Below the pieces are notes generated by a model. It did not search any database and had not been told where the DNA came from. It saw only the letters and a list, made by a program, of their open reading frames with translations. A program made the position numbers and the translations under genes. 64,000 nucleotides of DNA from Sphingomonas astaxanthinifaciens DSM 22298 (GTDB lineage: Bacteria > Pseudomonadota > Alphaproteobacteria > Sphingomonadales > Sphingomonadaceae), in NCBI RefSeq assembly GCF_000711715.1, contig NZ_JONN01000001.1:1-64000 (forward strand), in the 5' to 3' direction. Position 1 is the stretch's first letter. The number at the start of each line of letters is the position of its first letter. Below, in pieces: positions 1 to 8,259 of this stretch.

Positions 1-125
1 TCCTCGCCGAGCGCCGCCGCCAGCAGGCGAAAGGTCCGCACCCGCAGGCGAAACTCGAAATCGGCCAGCCGCGCCGATTCCGTCTCGCCCTTCTTCAGCA
101 GCGCGCCTCTCAGGTCCCAGACCAT
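1..125 (-). CDS. Truncated unknown protein (N-terminus only)
   Basis: A leftward frame opens at ATG 125 and runs off the window edge with about 41 codons. It starts MVWDLRGALLKK and continues with an Arg/Leu-rich amphipathic stretch (ADFEFRLRVRTFRLLAA). Third codon positions are strongly G/C, as in the real genes of this window, so it is probably coding. I do not recognise the family. No clear ribosome binding site precedes the ATG. A hairpin repeat copy lies just upstream, at 149-177. Confidence 0.45.
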   Translation of the reverse strand, partial: MVWDLRGALLKKGETESARLADFEFRLRVRTFRLLAAALGE

Positions 126-148
126 GCGATCAACATGGCGATCGGACG

Positions 149-177
149 AACGTCCGCAATGGTGGAAAGCGGACGTT
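149..177 (-). repeat. GTCCGC-TTTCSACCCAT-GCGGAC hairpin repeat, copy 1
   Basis: On the minus strand the copy reads AACGTCCGC, then TTTCCACCATT, then GCGGACGTT. It forms an 8-bp stem closed by an 11-base loop. Five further copies are present in the window (424-451, 62629-62657, 63136-63165, 63631-63660, 63767-63795). The TAA stop of the small protein at 176-358 lies at the edge of this copy, so the hairpin immediately follows that gene in the same orientation. Confidence 0.8.
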
Positions 178-358
178 AGCAGCGGCCCGGCCCGCAGTAG
201 GTTGCCGCGATGGCCACGATGTATATCAGAATTAAGAACAAGCCCACGCAGCCGCCAAGCAAAAAGAGTGGCTGAGCGCTGTCAAATTTGTCAGCAGGCG
301 AAGATTCAAGCCAATCGTCGATGGCGGAGGGTTCATCGTCTTGATCTCGATAACCCAC
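176..358 (-). CDS. Small single-pass membrane protein, unknown function
   Basis: This is a 60-residue protein with an acidic N-terminus (GYRDQDDEPSAIDDWLE) and one strongly hydrophobic segment around residues 31-53 (PLFLLGGCVGLFLILIYIVA), ending in GPGRC. The start is GTG at 358, with GAGG nine bases upstream. It is boxed in by two copies of the hairpin repeat (149-177 and 424-451), both on the same strand as the gene. Base composition is less GC-rich than in neighbouring core genes. This resembles the orphan genes at the right end of the window and suggests an accessory gene. I see no family match. Confidence 0.5.
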   Translation of the reverse strand: MGYRDQDDEPSAIDDWLESSPADKFDSAQPLFLLGGCVGLFLILIYIVAIAATYCGPGRC

Positions 359-423
359 GGACGCCCACCTCTACCGGCACCTTTATCAACCAACAGCGGC
401 ATGGCAAAGTTTAAGCTAAGATA

Positions 424-451
424 ATGTCCCCAATGGGTCGAAAGCGGACAT
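424..451 (-). repeat. Hairpin repeat, copy 2 (one arm mismatched)
   Basis: On the minus strand it reads ATGTCCGCTTTCGACCCATT followed by GGGGACAT. The second arm has GGGGAC where other copies have GCGGAC, so the stem carries one mismatch. It sits upstream of the small membrane protein gene and downstream of the TRIC-like gene. Confidence 0.75.
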
Positions 452-455
452 CCGT

Positions 456-1085
456 TCACTCCCGATAGGCCGGCAAACTCCACCCCCGCGCGATCGCCAG
501 GCCGCGGAGCCCAAACCCCGCCACCGCCGCCACCAGCGCAGCGCCCCAGCCGCCCAGCCCGAGCAGGCCCAGCCCCACCAGCAACCCCGCGCTCAGCGCC
601 GCCGCGGTGACGTAGAGCTCGGGCCGCATCAGGATCGACGGCTCGCCCGCCAGCACGTCGCGGATGATCCCGCCCGCGCAGGCGGTCAGCACGCCCATGG
701 CGAAGGCCGGGACCGGCGCGATCCCGAACGCCAGCGCCTTGGCCGCGCCATAGGTCGCATAGGCGCCGAGGCCCAGCGCATCGAACCACAGGAGCGCGCT
801 TCCCGCGAACCAGCGCCGGCTCGCGAGCCACACCAGCAGCGCCGCGCCGATACAGATCAGCAGCACGAGGTTCTTGTGCACCCAGAAGACCGGCGCGCCG
901 ATCAGCAGGTCGCGCAGCGTTCCCCCGCCGACCCCGGTCACCACCGCGAAGAAGATGAAGGTGACCAGCGTCTGCTTCTTCTCCGCCGCCAAGAGCGCCC
1001 CCGACACCGCGAATACCGCGATCCCGAAGATGTCGAGCGCCTGCAGCGCCATCGGCAGCGACGGGGTGGGAAGGTCCGGGGTCAT
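456..1085 (-). CDS. TRIC-like cation channel family protein (UPF0126)
   Basis: A 209-residue inner-membrane protein built from two repeats of three helices, each carrying the family signature of a Gly-rich turn followed by Arg-Asp (GVGGGTLRDLL and CAGGIIRDVL). Members of UPF0126/YadS are bacterial relatives of trimeric intracellular cation channels; transport of K+ or small solutes is inferred from the family. I chose ATG 1085 (MTPDLPTPS) because GGAGG lies five bases before it. The longer upstream frame is repeat sequence that happens to stay open. The function is a family assignment only. Confidence 0.85.
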   Translation of the reverse strand: MTPDLPTPSLPMALQALDIFGIAVFAVSGALLAAEKKQTLVTFIFFAVVTGVGGGTLRDLLIGAPVFWVHKNLVLLICIGAALLVWLASRRWFAGSALLWFDALGLGAYATYGAAKALAFGIAPVPAFAMGVLTACAGGIIRDVLAGEPSILMRPELYVTAAALSAGLLVGLGLLGLGGWGAALVAAVAGFGLRGLAIARGWSLPAYRE

Positions 1086-1141
1086 CCCCGCCTCCATGCC
1101 TCCGCGTGGCGGTGGAAGTCGAGCCCACTCCCCCTCGGTTA

Positions 1142-1163
1142 GTCCCGAGCGAAGTCGAGGGAC
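1142..1163 (+). repeat. GAGCGAAGTCGA repeat, copy 1
   Basis: GTCCCGAGCGAAGTCGAGGGAC. The ends GTCCC and GGGAC are inverted. A second copy with the same core GAGCGAAGTCGA lies at 1356-1377, and a more divergent relative lies at 51096-51119. Such elements are common between genes of sphingomonads. Confidence 0.65.
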
Positions 1164-1233
1164 GGTCCACCCCGCACCCGTGCCTCGACGTCGCTCGGCA
1201 CGAACGGAACAGAAAAAGCGAGCCCCCTCCACC

Positions 1234-1326
1234 GTCATCCCGGGCTCGACCCGGGATCCGCCTGCCTCCGTGCAACCCGCGCCGGCGCGCAAAAGGAAGG
1301 CAGACCCCGGATCAAGTCCGGGGTGA
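1234..1326. repeat. 93-bp snap-back (MITE-like) palindromic element
   Basis: The left end begins GTCATCCCGGGCTCGACC and the right end, read on the opposite strand, begins GTCACCCCGGACTTGATC. About 33 bases at each end match as imperfect inverted repeats, including CCGGGATCC/CCGGGGTCT and CTGCCT, around a short middle. Each end is also a palindrome on its own. The whole could fold into a long hairpin. It lies in the gap between the TRIC-like gene and phaC and contains no gene. Confidence 0.7.
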
Positions 1327-1355
1327 CGAGGAGTGGCCTATCCATAACCCGTTTG

Positions 1356-1377
1356 CCCTGAGCGAAGTCGAAGTGCC
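1356..1377 (+). repeat. GAGCGAAGTCGA repeat, copy 2
   Basis: CCCTGAGCGAAGTCGAAGTG, sharing its core with the element at 1142-1163. It lies in the same intergenic region, between the snap-back element and phaC. Confidence 0.6.
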
Positions 1378-1505
1378 CGCCACCAACCCCACGGCAAAGG
1401 CTGTCCTACACCCCCAAAAACGTGCCATGCTTCCCGCCGTGACGAGTGATTGCCTTCTGTCCCCGGTGCCGCCCGCCATCGCGGCCGCCGATCCGGCCCG
1501 GGAAC

Positions 1506-1580
1506 GACTCGCGCACCCTGTGACCTTTGTGACCTTTGCCGCAAAGCGACTCGGCGACCCCGTGACCTTTGTGACCTTCG
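1506..1580 (+). repeat. Tandem GTGACCTTTGTGACCTT repeats upstream of phaC
   Basis: There are two direct copies of about 35 bp, at 1506-1540 and 1546-1580. Both follow the plan GACTCG-CG-ACCC-GTGACCTTTGTGACCTT, and each contains two GTGACCTT heptamer/octamer units. A third copy on the minus strand lies upstream of purL (62500-62531) and matches the second almost base for base. The repeats end about 25 bp before the phaC start codon. They could be a dispersed element or a shared regulatory site. Confidence 0.75.
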
Positions 1581-1605
1581 TCGCCCCGTTCGAGGCGAAT
1601 CGCCC

Positions 1606-3336
1606 ATGACCACCGACACCCCCACCGCCGCCTTCCCGACCCTCGAGGACTGGCAGCACTGGACCCTCGTCATGGGGCGCGCGCAGCAGATGCTGCTCGA
1701 GGCCTGGGCCGACAGCTGGAAGTCGGGCGAACCCGCGCCGGGATTGAAGCTCCCGCCCGCGCCCGATCCGATGGCGATGATGACCGCCGGGGCCGAGGCG
1801 TGGAGCAAGGGGCTTGCCGCCTGGGGGCAGATGCTCGGCGGCATCCAGCAGGCGGGCAGCCAGAAGGACAAGCGCTTCGCCGCGCCTGAGTGGCGCGACC
1901 ATCCCGTCTACGACACCATCCGCCAGACCTATCTCGCCATTTCCGACCAGATGATGAAGTCGGTCGATGAGGCCGACGGCCTCGACGAGGAGGCCCGCCA
2001 GCGGCTCCGCTTCGTGACCAAAGGCGTGATCGACGCGATGAGCCCGTCCAACTTCGCGCTCACCAATCCCGAGGTGCTGAAGGCAACGCTCGAATCGCGC
2101 GGCGAGAACCTCCTCAACGGCCTCCGCCACATGCTCGACGACATGAGGGCGGGGCAGCTCTCACAAGTCCCCAAGGGCGCCTATGAGGTCGGTCGCAACC
2201 TCGCGACCACGCCCGGCAAGGTCATCCACGAGACCCCGCTCTACCAGCTGATCCACTACGCCCCGGTAACCGAGACCGTCCTGGAAACGCCGCTGGTCAT
2301 CTTCCCGCCGTGGATCAACCGCTACTACATCCTCGACCTGACGCCCGAAAAAAGCTTTGTCCGCTGGTGCGTCGAGAATGGCATCTCGCTGTTCATGGTC
2401 AGTTGGAAGTCGGCCGACGAGAGCGTCCGCGACATCACCCTCGACGATTATGTCCTGCGCGGCCAGGTCGATGCGATCGACACCGTCCGCGACCTGCTCG
2501 GCGTCGAGGCGGTCAACGTCATCGGCTATTGCGTCGCCGGGACCACGCTGGCGGCGACCCTTGCCCTGCTCGCCGCGCGCGGGGAGGCGGACAAGGTCGC
2601 CTCGGCCACCTTCTTCACTGCGCAGGTCGATTTCTCCGAGGCGGGGGATTTGAAGCTCTTCCTCGGGCCCGAGACGATGGCGCTGCTCGACCAGCTCTCG
2701 GCCGATACCGGGCTGATCGATGGCCGGATCATGGCGGCGACCTTCAACCAGCTGCGCGGCCGCGACCTCCTGTGGAACTATGTCGTCAACAATTACCTGT
2801 TGGGGAAGGAGCCGCCGCCCTTCGACCTCCTCCACTGGAACGGCGACGTCACCAACCTGCCGGCCGGCTGGCACCGCGACTATCTCGTCTCGCTCTATCA
2901 GGAGAACAAACTGGTCGAGCCGGGCGGGATCATCGTCGACGGAACCCCGATCGACCTGACGAAGATCGCAACCCCGCTCTACATCCAGGCCGGGCGCGAG
3001 GACCATATCGCGCCGCCGCAGAGCGTGTGGAAGCTGATGGACCATGTGCCGGGCGACAAGCGCTTCGTGCTCGCGGGCTCGGGCCACATCGCCGGGGTCG
3101 TCAATCCGCCGAGCGCGGGCAAGTACCAGCACTGGATCAACGAGGGCGAGCCCAAGAGTCTCGAGGAATTCATCGAGGGCGCGAGGGAGGTGAAGGGCAG
3201 CTGGTGGCCGGACTGGCTCGCCTGGCTGCGCCGTCGGAACCCGAAGGAAGTCCCCGCGACCGGCGCCCGCGTGCCCGGCGAGGGCAAGCTGAAGCCGATC
3301 GAGGACGCGCCGGGCCGCTACGTCAGGACCCGCTAG
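1606..3336 (+). CDS. phaC: Class I poly(R)-hydroxyalkanoate synthase
   Basis: A 576-residue PhaC, the usual class I length. It polymerises (R)-3-hydroxyacyl-CoA into PHA on the surface of the storage granule. The N-terminal PhaC_N domain is followed by an alpha/beta-hydrolase core. The lipase-like box GYCVAG places the nucleophile at Cys309, Asp466 lies in GREDHI, and His494 lies in SGHIAG, giving a complete triad. I chose ATG 1606, with GAGG ten bases upstream; the preceding open frame is repeat DNA. No phaA or phaB is present in the window, but a phasin gene lies 4 kb downstream. Confidence 0.96.
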   Translation: MTTDTPTAAFPTLEDWQHWTLVMGRAQQMLLEAWADSWKSGEPAPGLKLPPAPDPMAMMTAGAEAWSKGLAAWGQMLGGIQQAGSQKDKRFAAPEWRDHPVYDTIRQTYLAISDQMMKSVDEADGLDEEARQRLRFVTKGVIDAMSPSNFALTNPEVLKATLESRGENLLNGLRHMLDDMRAGQLSQVPKGAYEVGRNLATTPGKVIHETPLYQLIHYAPVTETVLETPLVIFPPWINRYYILDLTPEKSFVRWCVENGISLFMVSWKSADESVRDITLDDYVLRGQVDAIDTVRDLLGVEAVNVIGYCVAGTTLAATLALLAARGEADKVASATFFTAQVDFSEAGDLKLFLGPETMALLDQLSADTGLIDGRIMAATFNQLRGRDLLWNYVVNNYLLGKEPPPFDLLHWNGDVTNLPAGWHRDYLVSLYQENKLVEPGGIIVDGTPIDLTKIATPLYIQAGREDHIAPPQSVWKLMDHVPGDKRFVLAGSGHIAGVVNPPSAGKYQHWINEGEPKSLEEFIEGAREVKGSWWPDWLAWLRRRNPKEVPATGARVPGEGKLKPIEDAPGRYVRTR

Positions 3337-3339
3337 GGA

Positions 3340-3564
3340 CTAGAGGATCCCGCCGCCCAGCATCAGGCGGAGGACGCCGACCACGATCACGAAGATGCAC
3401 AGGTTGCGCCCGGCCTTGGACCCGCCGCTCATCGCGCCGAGCCCGGCCCCGACCACCGCCAGCGGCAGGATCAGCCAGTTGGCCCAGCCGAGCAGCGGCA
3501 GGAAGGCAAAGGCGGTCAGGACCAGGGCGACGAGACCGATGAGGATCGAGACGAGGTTCAGCAT
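3340..3564 (-). CDS. Small two-helix membrane protein, unknown function
   Basis: 74 residues, mostly hydrophobic, with two or three predicted membrane segments (MLNLVSILIGLVALVLTAFA, WLILPLAVVGAGLGA, LCIFVIVVGVLRLML). A short basic loop contains GGSKAGR. It is convergent with phaC, with 3 bp between the stop codons, and lies 5' of rarD on the same strand. No family is recognised. Confidence 0.6.
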   Translation of the reverse strand: MLNLVSILIGLVALVLTAFAFLPLLGWANWLILPLAVVGAGLGAMSGGSKAGRNLCIFVIVVGVLRLMLGGGIL

Positions 3565-3608
3565 GATCGCCCATGTCGGATGCCGGGCGGCGGATTACCA
3601 GTGTCGCG

Positions 3609-4523
3609 TCACTCCGGCGCCGCGGCGTTCGACGGACTGCCACGCAGCGCCGACAGGAGGTAGATGATCGCCGCCGTCCAGATGCAGGCAAAGGCCCAGG
3701 CATGGGCGCTGGTGAAGGGCTCGCCGTAGAGGAACACCGCAACCAGGAACTGCAGCGTCGGGGCGATGAACTGGAGGATGCCCAGCGTCGAATAGGGCAG
3801 GCGGCGGGCGGCCGCGGTGAAGAGGAGAAGCGGGATGGTCGAGGCGACGCCGCTGAAGACCAGGAGCCAGGTGTCGGTGCTGTCGAGCCCCCAGACGGGC
3901 AGGGGCCTGGCGCTCGCCCAGGCCAGCCACACCGCGGCCGGGACGAACAAGAGGAGCGTCTCGATCGCAAGTCCCGCGGTCGCATCGACATGCGCGATCT
4001 TCCGGAGGAGGCCATAGAGCGAGAAGGAGAAGCACAGGGCAAGGCTGATCCACAGGTGCGACAGCGCGCCCACCGCGAGGATCGAGACGCCGACCCCGGC
4101 AATGGCTACCGCCAGCCACTGCGGCCGGCTCAACGGCTCTCGCAGCACGAACCGGCCGAGCAGGATGTTGGCGAGCGGGTTGAGGTAGTAGCCGAGGCTC
4201 CCGGCGAGGATATGCCCGCTGTTTACCGCATAGACGTAGATCAGCCAGTTGGTGCCGATCAGCAGGCTGGTCGCGAGCAGCAGCTTGACCGAGCCCTTGT
4301 GACGAAGCGCCGCGCCGACCTCGCGCCACGCCTTGCCGAGGCTGAGGAGGATGCCGAGCACCAGCAGCGACCAGACGATCCGGTGCGCGACGATGGCGAC
4401 CGCGGGGACTCCGATCAGCAGCTTGAAGTAGATCGGAAGCAGGCCCCACAGGCCATAGGCCCCGACCCCGAGTGCGAGGCCCGAACGGGTTCGATCGGCG
4501 GCTGGGGAGGTGGTGGCATCCAT
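3609..4523 (-). CDS. rarD: RarD-like EamA/DMT permease
   Basis: A 304-residue integral membrane protein with about ten helices and the RarD-type start GLALGVGAYGLWGLLPIYFK. RarD proteins are drug/metabolite transporter superfamily members; the name comes from chloramphenicol sensitivity and the true substrate is unknown. I placed the start at ATG 4523 (MDATTSPAADRTRSG). An upstream in-frame ATG at 4559 would add 12 basic residues and is less likely. It is divergent from the lipoprotein gene at 4630, with about 100 bp between them. Confidence 0.88.
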   Translation of the reverse strand: MDATTSPAADRTRSGLALGVGAYGLWGLLPIYFKLLIGVPAVAIVAHRIVWSLLVLGILLSLGKAWREVGAALRHKGSVKLLLATSLLIGTNWLIYVYAVNSGHILAGSLGYYLNPLANILLGRFVLREPLSRPQWLAVAIAGVGVSILAVGALSHLWISLALCFSFSLYGLLRKIAHVDATAGLAIETLLLFVPAAVWLAWASARPLPVWGLDSTDTWLLVFSGVASTIPLLLFTAAARRLPYSTLGILQFIAPTLQFLVAVFLYGEPFTSAHAWAFACIWTAAIIYLLSALRGSPSNAAAPE

Positions 4524-4629
4524 TGGCCGCGCTTTGGCCGCCGGGCGACCCGATCGCAACTATTTGTTAACCTTTCGCCCCTTTGACCAGATGGACGGGG
4601 GCCAACGCTGTGCTAGCGTGAGGACAGAC

Positions 4630-5307
4630 ATGCCAAGCATCCGGCCATTCCTGACTGCTGCCGCGCTCGCCGCGCTCGCCGGCTGCACCGCGCTGACCGG
4701 CCAGAAGCCGCCGCCGCGGCCGGGCACCAGCGTCGTCGCGCTTCCCCCGACCAAGTCCGATGTCTGGCAGCAGATCGCCGAGGCGCCCGACATCGACCGG
4801 CTGAAGCGCCTGCCGATGGCGTGGAGCGCGGGCCTTGCGGACGCGAGGCCGAGGTTCGCCGCCGCCCTGCGCGAGGAAGGCGACCTCCTTCGTCCCGACG
4901 CCGGCCTGGCGCGCCCGGCGCCGACCCCGGGAAGCTACAATTGCCGGCTCGTCCGCCTCGGCAAGACCGACGCCCGCTCGCCCGCCTTCGTCAAGTTCAA
5001 GCCCTTCTTCTGCTACGTCGAGGTCGAGGACGACCTTCTCACCGTGGTCAAGCAGACCGGGACCGAACGGCCCGCCGGCCGCCTGTGGGAAGACGACGTG
5101 CCGACCCGGCTGGTCTTCCTCGGCAGCCTCGCGCTCGGCGAGCGCGAGCAGCCCAAGGCCTATGGCGCCGACCCCAAGCGCGACCTTGCCGGGGTGTTCG
5201 AGCGGATCGCGCCGATGCGCTTCCGGCTGGTGATGCCGTGGCCCAAGTCGGGCGCCAAGCTCGACATCTATGAGCTGACCCCGGTCGCGGAGCAGCCCAA
5301 GGGGTGA
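4630..5307 (+). CDS. Putative lipoprotein (DUF4893-like)
   Basis: 225 residues with a lipoprotein signal peptide whose lipobox LAGC gives the lipidated cysteine at position 19. The rest is a periplasmic domain with two further cysteines (YNCRL and FFCYVEVEDD), possibly a disulfide. The layout resembles the DUF4893 proteins of sphingomonads, but I assign that only tentatively. Its stop TGA overlaps the GTG start of the next gene (GTGA), so the two are probably co-translated. Confidence 0.7.
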   Translation: MPSIRPFLTAAALAALAGCTALTGQKPPPRPGTSVVALPPTKSDVWQQIAEAPDIDRLKRLPMAWSAGLADARPRFAAALREEGDLLRPDAGLARPAPTPGSYNCRLVRLGKTDARSPAFVKFKPFFCYVEVEDDLLTVVKQTGTERPAGRLWEDDVPTRLVFLGSLALGEREQPKAYGADPKRDLAGVFERIAPMRFRLVMPWPKSGAKLDIYELTPVAEQPKG

Positions 5308-5654
5308 GCCTGACGGACCCGCAGGAGGTCCGCCGGCACCTGCTCGCGGCCGCCGCGGCGGGCCATGCCCTGACCTATTCCGAACTGCTCGAACGGCTGG
5401 GCCATCGCTTCACCCGGCCCAAGATGCGTGCGCTTTGCGCCACCCTTTCGGCGGTCGACCGCGAAGCCGAGGCGAGCGGAGAGCCCGAGTTGGCGGTGCT
5501 GGTCGTGCGCCAGTCGGACGGCCTGCCGGGGCAGGGCTGGTGGACCGGAAGCTGGGAGAAGCATCGCTTCACCGGCGACTGGACCGGCCCCGACGCGCGC
5601 AAGCTGGTCACCAAGCTTCAGCGCAAGGCCTTCCGCTACTGGAGCAAGGCCTAG
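5304..5654 (+). CDS. Small conserved-looking protein, unknown (winged-helix-like N-terminus)
   Basis: 116 residues starting at GTG 5304, overlapping the stop of the lipoprotein gene. The first 60 residues ([20 protein letters not shown] and the helix after it) look like a helix-turn-helix or winged-helix fold. The C-terminal half has Trp-rich motifs ([14 protein letters not shown]) and ends basic. No enzyme motif is seen. Coupling to the lipoprotein suggests joint expression rather than shared chemistry. It meets murA tail to tail, with a 4-bp overlap. Confidence 0.65.
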   Translation: MSLTDPQEVRRHLLAAAAAGHALTYSELLERLGHRFTRPKMRALCATLSAVDREAEASGEPELAVLVVRQSDGLPGQGWWTGSWEKHRFTGDWTGPDARKLVTKLQRKAFRYWSKA

Positions 5655-6934
5655 CCGGCGCTCTTGCGCTCGATCGTCGCGCCGACGGCGGAGAGCTTCT
5701 CCTCGAGCCGCTCGTAGCCGCGATCAAGGTGATAGACGCGCAGCACCTCGGTCTCGCCCTCGGCGGCGAGGCCCGCGAGCACGAGGCTCATCGAGGCGCG
5801 CAGGTCGGTCGCCATCACCTGCGCCCCGGTCAGGCCGGGGACGCCGTGGACGATGGCCGAGCGCCCGCGCACGTCGATGTTGGCGCCCATGCGGCGAAGC
5901 TCGGGGACGTGCATGTAGCGGTTCTCGAAGATGGTCTCCTCGAGGAAGCTCTCGCCATTGGCTCGGCACAGCATCGCCATGAACTGCGCCTGCATGTCGG
6001 TGGCGAAGCCGGGGAAGGGGGCGGTCGAGAGGGCGAGGGGCTTCAGCGGCCCGTCGGCGGTGACCTTGATGCCTTTGTCGTGGATCTCGATGATGAGACC
6101 GCACTGGGCAAGCGCGTTGGTGGTCGCCAGCATGTCCTCGGGACGCGCGCCGACGAGGTCGAGGCTGCCGCCGGTGATCCCGGCCGCGCAGGCATAGCTG
6201 CCGGCTTCGATCCGGTCGGGCATGACGGCATAGGTGCAGCCGTGCAGCGCATCGACACCGTCGATGATGAGGTGCGAGGAGCCGATGCCGCTGATCTTCG
6301 CGCCCATGGCGACGAGGAGGTTGCAGAGGTCGACGATCTCGGGCTCGCGCGCGGCGTTGAACAGCTGGGTCCGCCCCGCGGCCGTGGCGGCCGCCATCAG
6401 CGCATTTTCGGTCGCACCGACCGACACCACCGGGAAACTGTAGTCGCCGCCGCTGATCCGCCCCTTGGGCGCGCTCGCCTTCACATAGCCCGCGGCAAGC
6501 TCGATCTCGGCACCCATTGCCTCGAGCGCGCGCAGGTGGAGGTCGATCGGGCGGTCGCCGATGGCACAGCCGCCGGGCAGCGAGACGGTGGCTTCGCCCT
6601 CGCGCGCGAGGAGCGGGCCCAGCACCAGGATCGAGGCGCGCATCCGGCGGACCATGTCGTAAGGTGCGACCGTGGACGCGATCTCGGCGGCCTGGAGCGT
6701 CATCCGGCGCCCGATCTCGCCCTTCTTCACGCCCTCGATCTTGGTCGAGACGCCGAGCCCGTTGAGGAGGTGACCGAAGCTGTCGACGTCGGCGAGACGC
6801 GGCAGGTTGGTAAGGGTCAGCTTGTCCGCGGTCAGCAGCGCGCAGGGGAGCAGCGTCAGTGCGCTGTTCTTGGCGCCCGAGATGGGGATGGTGCCTTCGA
6901 GGCGCTTGCCGCCCTGGATGAGGATGGAGTCCAT
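5651..6934 (-). CDS. murA: UDP-N-acetylglucosamine 1-carboxyvinyltransferase
   Basis: 427 residues, full length. MurA transfers enolpyruvate from PEP to UDP-GlcNAc in the cytoplasm, the first committed step of peptidoglycan synthesis. The Lys22-Asn23 pair in SGAKNSAL and the fosfomycin-sensitive Cys123 in [11 protein letters not shown] are both present, so the enzyme should be active and fosfomycin-sensitive by sequence. The start MDSILIQGG is typical of the family. Confidence 0.97.
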   Translation of the reverse strand: MDSILIQGGKRLEGTIPISGAKNSALTLLPCALLTADKLTLTNLPRLADVDSFGHLLNGLGVSTKIEGVKKGEIGRRMTLQAAEIASTVAPYDMVRRMRASILVLGPLLAREGEATVSLPGGCAIGDRPIDLHLRALEAMGAEIELAAGYVKASAPKGRISGGDYSFPVVSVGATENALMAAATAAGRTQLFNAAREPEIVDLCNLLVAMGAKISGIGSSHLIIDGVDALHGCTYAVMPDRIEAGSYACAAGITGGSLDLVGARPEDMLATTNALAQCGLIIEIHDKGIKVTADGPLKPLALSTAPFPGFATDMQAQFMAMLCRANGESFLEETIFENRYMHVPELRRMGANIDVRGRSAIVHGVPGLTGAQVMATDLRASMSLVLAGLAAEGETEVLRVYHLDRGYERLEEKLSAVGATIERKSAG

Positions 6935-7036
6935 TTCGCGCCTTTAGGCTTTCGTTGCGGACGTGCAAGGGCCCGACGCGCGTCGGCCCGGTGGAGGGCC
7001 GGGACCTCGGCGAGCGCGGCGCCTCTGTTGCCTGAG

Positions 7037-7056
7037 GTCCCGGCCTTCGCCGGGAC
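7037..7056. repeat. GTCCCGGC-cttc-GCCGGGAC palindrome
   Basis: A perfect 8-bp stem with a four-base loop in the gap between murA and clpS. The same sequence type (CCGGCNNNNGCCGGG) is a frequent intergenic repeat in this group. By position it may also serve as a transcription terminator for clpS, which is read leftward. No U-tract follows it. Confidence 0.55.
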
Positions 7057-7069
7057 GACGGTCAGTGCC

Positions 7070-7411
7070 TTACGCCTTTTCGAGCGTACACTGCAGCGGG
7101 TGCTGGTTCTCGCGGGCGAAGTCGATCACCTGGCTGACCTTGGTTTCCGCGACCTCGTAGGTGAAGACGCCGCACACCGCGACGCCCTGCTGGTGGACCT
7201 GAAGCATGACCCGGGTCGCGTCCTCGATGCTCATCGAGAAGAAGCGCTGGAGGCAGAGGACGACGAACTCCATCGGAGTGTAGTCGTCGTTCAGCATGAG
7301 CACCTTGTAGTTGCTCGGCTTGCGGGTGCGCGGACGAGTGCGGGTGACGACCCCGCGCTCGATCTCCTCGACCCCGTCGCCCTTGCCGGGGACGTCGTCT
7401 TCGCCAGCCAT
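7070..7411 (-). CDS. clpS: ATP-dependent Clp protease adaptor ClpS
   Basis: 113 residues from ATG 7411 ([10 protein letters not shown]); an in-frame ATG pair at 7432 would add seven residues. The ClpS core starts at [17 protein letters not shown], which holds the N-degron-binding Asn-Asp-Asp/Met pocket, and includes [19 protein letters not shown]. ClpS delivers N-end-rule substrates to ClpAP. The acidic, flexible N-terminus is what ClpS uses to engage ClpA. clpA is not in the window. Confidence 0.95.
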   Translation of the reverse strand: MAGEDDVPGKGDGVEEIERGVVTRTRPRTRKPSNYKVLMLNDDYTPMEFVVLCLQRFFSMSIEDATRVMLQVHQQGVAVCGVFTYEVAETKVSQVIDFARENQHPLQCTLEKA

Positions 7412-7502
7412 GAAAATGCGTTGGACCATCATCGCCCTAGATAGTGGACGGGCTGCACCCTTGCCAAGACGCGCAGGCGACCATGTGCCACTTCAACGCG
7501 AT

Positions 7503-7538
7503 GGCGGCCGCCTCTCAGATACGCGAGAGACGGCCGCC
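7503..7538. terminator. Strong hairpin between phasin and clpS
   Basis: GGCGGCCG pairs with CGGCCGCC and CTCTC with GAGAG around a short loop, giving a stem of about 13 pairs with one mismatch. It lies 27 bp beyond the phasin stop codon. A second, smaller hairpin (TGCCTGA/TCAGGCA, 7544-7571) overlaps the end of the phasin gene. No T-run is visible, so termination is inferred from position and stem strength. Confidence 0.5.
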
Positions 7539-7564
7539 CTAAATGCCTGACAGGAGGAGGGTTA

Positions 7565-8245
7565 TCAGGCAGTCAGTTCGTTGATCTTTTCGGCATTGAC
7601 CGCGGCGCGGTTCGACAGCGGCTGGATCGCCTCGCCGGCGAGCTTCACCGTGGCTTCGGTGAGCTGGCTGAGGCTGGCGACGACGCGGTCGAAGTTCTGC
7701 TTGGCGATCTCGCTCTGGAGCTGGAAGAACTCGCTCGGGCTCTGGGCCTGGGACAGGCTCTTGAACTCGGCGACGTTCTGCTCGAGGCCCTCGCGGACGC
7801 GCTGCAGGGCATCCTCGCCGACGGTCTTGGCACCGCTGGCCGCGATCTTGCCGGCCTCGACGGCGGCGTCGACGTTGGCGCGGGTCAGCTCAGCGAGCTC
7901 CTCGGCGGCCTTGCGGCTCTTCTCGATCGCTTCCTGGCCACGGCTGCCGGCTTCGGCGAACAGGGTCTGGAAACGGTCGGCGCCCGGAAGCGCGTTGAAC
8001 GACTGGAAGTTCATCCAGTTGGCGGGATCGAAGTTCACGGCATTGTCCTTTTTGACGGGCGCGGTCTTGGCCGACACGGCCGAGCGCAGCTTGTTCACGA
8101 CTCCGGCGGCCTTGCGGCTGCGCGGCTTGCGCTCGGACTTGGCCCGGCGCGGCGTCACCTTCTTCACGGCCTCGACGACCGAGGCTTCGATTGCCTCGAC
8201 CTTGTCGGCAGCCGCTTCGACGATGTCCTTGGTGTCTTCGCTCAT
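7565..8245 (-). CDS. phaP: Phasin family protein
   Basis: 226 residues. The N-terminal third is Lys/Arg-rich and low-complexity (SEDTKDIVEAAADKVEAIEA, then a basic stretch). The phasin_2 domain follows from about residue 85 (NFQSFNALPGADRFQTLFAE) and is an amphipathic, largely helical region. Phasins coat PHA granules, which fits with phaC at 1606. I chose ATG 8245, preceded by AAGGGAA. Upstream lies a TGC-rich operator-like region (8260-8297). The basic N-terminus could bind DNA, as in PhaM- or PhaF-like phasins; this is inference. Confidence 0.9.
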   Translation of the reverse strand: MSEDTKDIVEAAADKVEAIEASVVEAVKKVTPRRAKSERKPRSRKAAGVVNKLRSAVSAKTAPVKKDNAVNFDPANWMNFQSFNALPGADRFQTLFAEAGSRGQEAIEKSRKAAEELAELTRANVDAAVEAGKIAASGAKTVGEDALQRVREGLEQNVAEFKSLSQAQSPSEFFQLQSEIAKQNFDRVVASLSQLTEATVKLAGEAIQPLSNRAAVNAEKINELTA

Positions 8246-8259
8246 CGAAAATTCCCTTG

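Noticed and set aside
1450..1605. 52-residue N-terminal extension of PhaC
   Set aside because: It consists of translated repeat DNA (Arg/Cys-rich, DLCDLCR pattern) and PhaC proteins begin near MTTDTPTAAF in this class.
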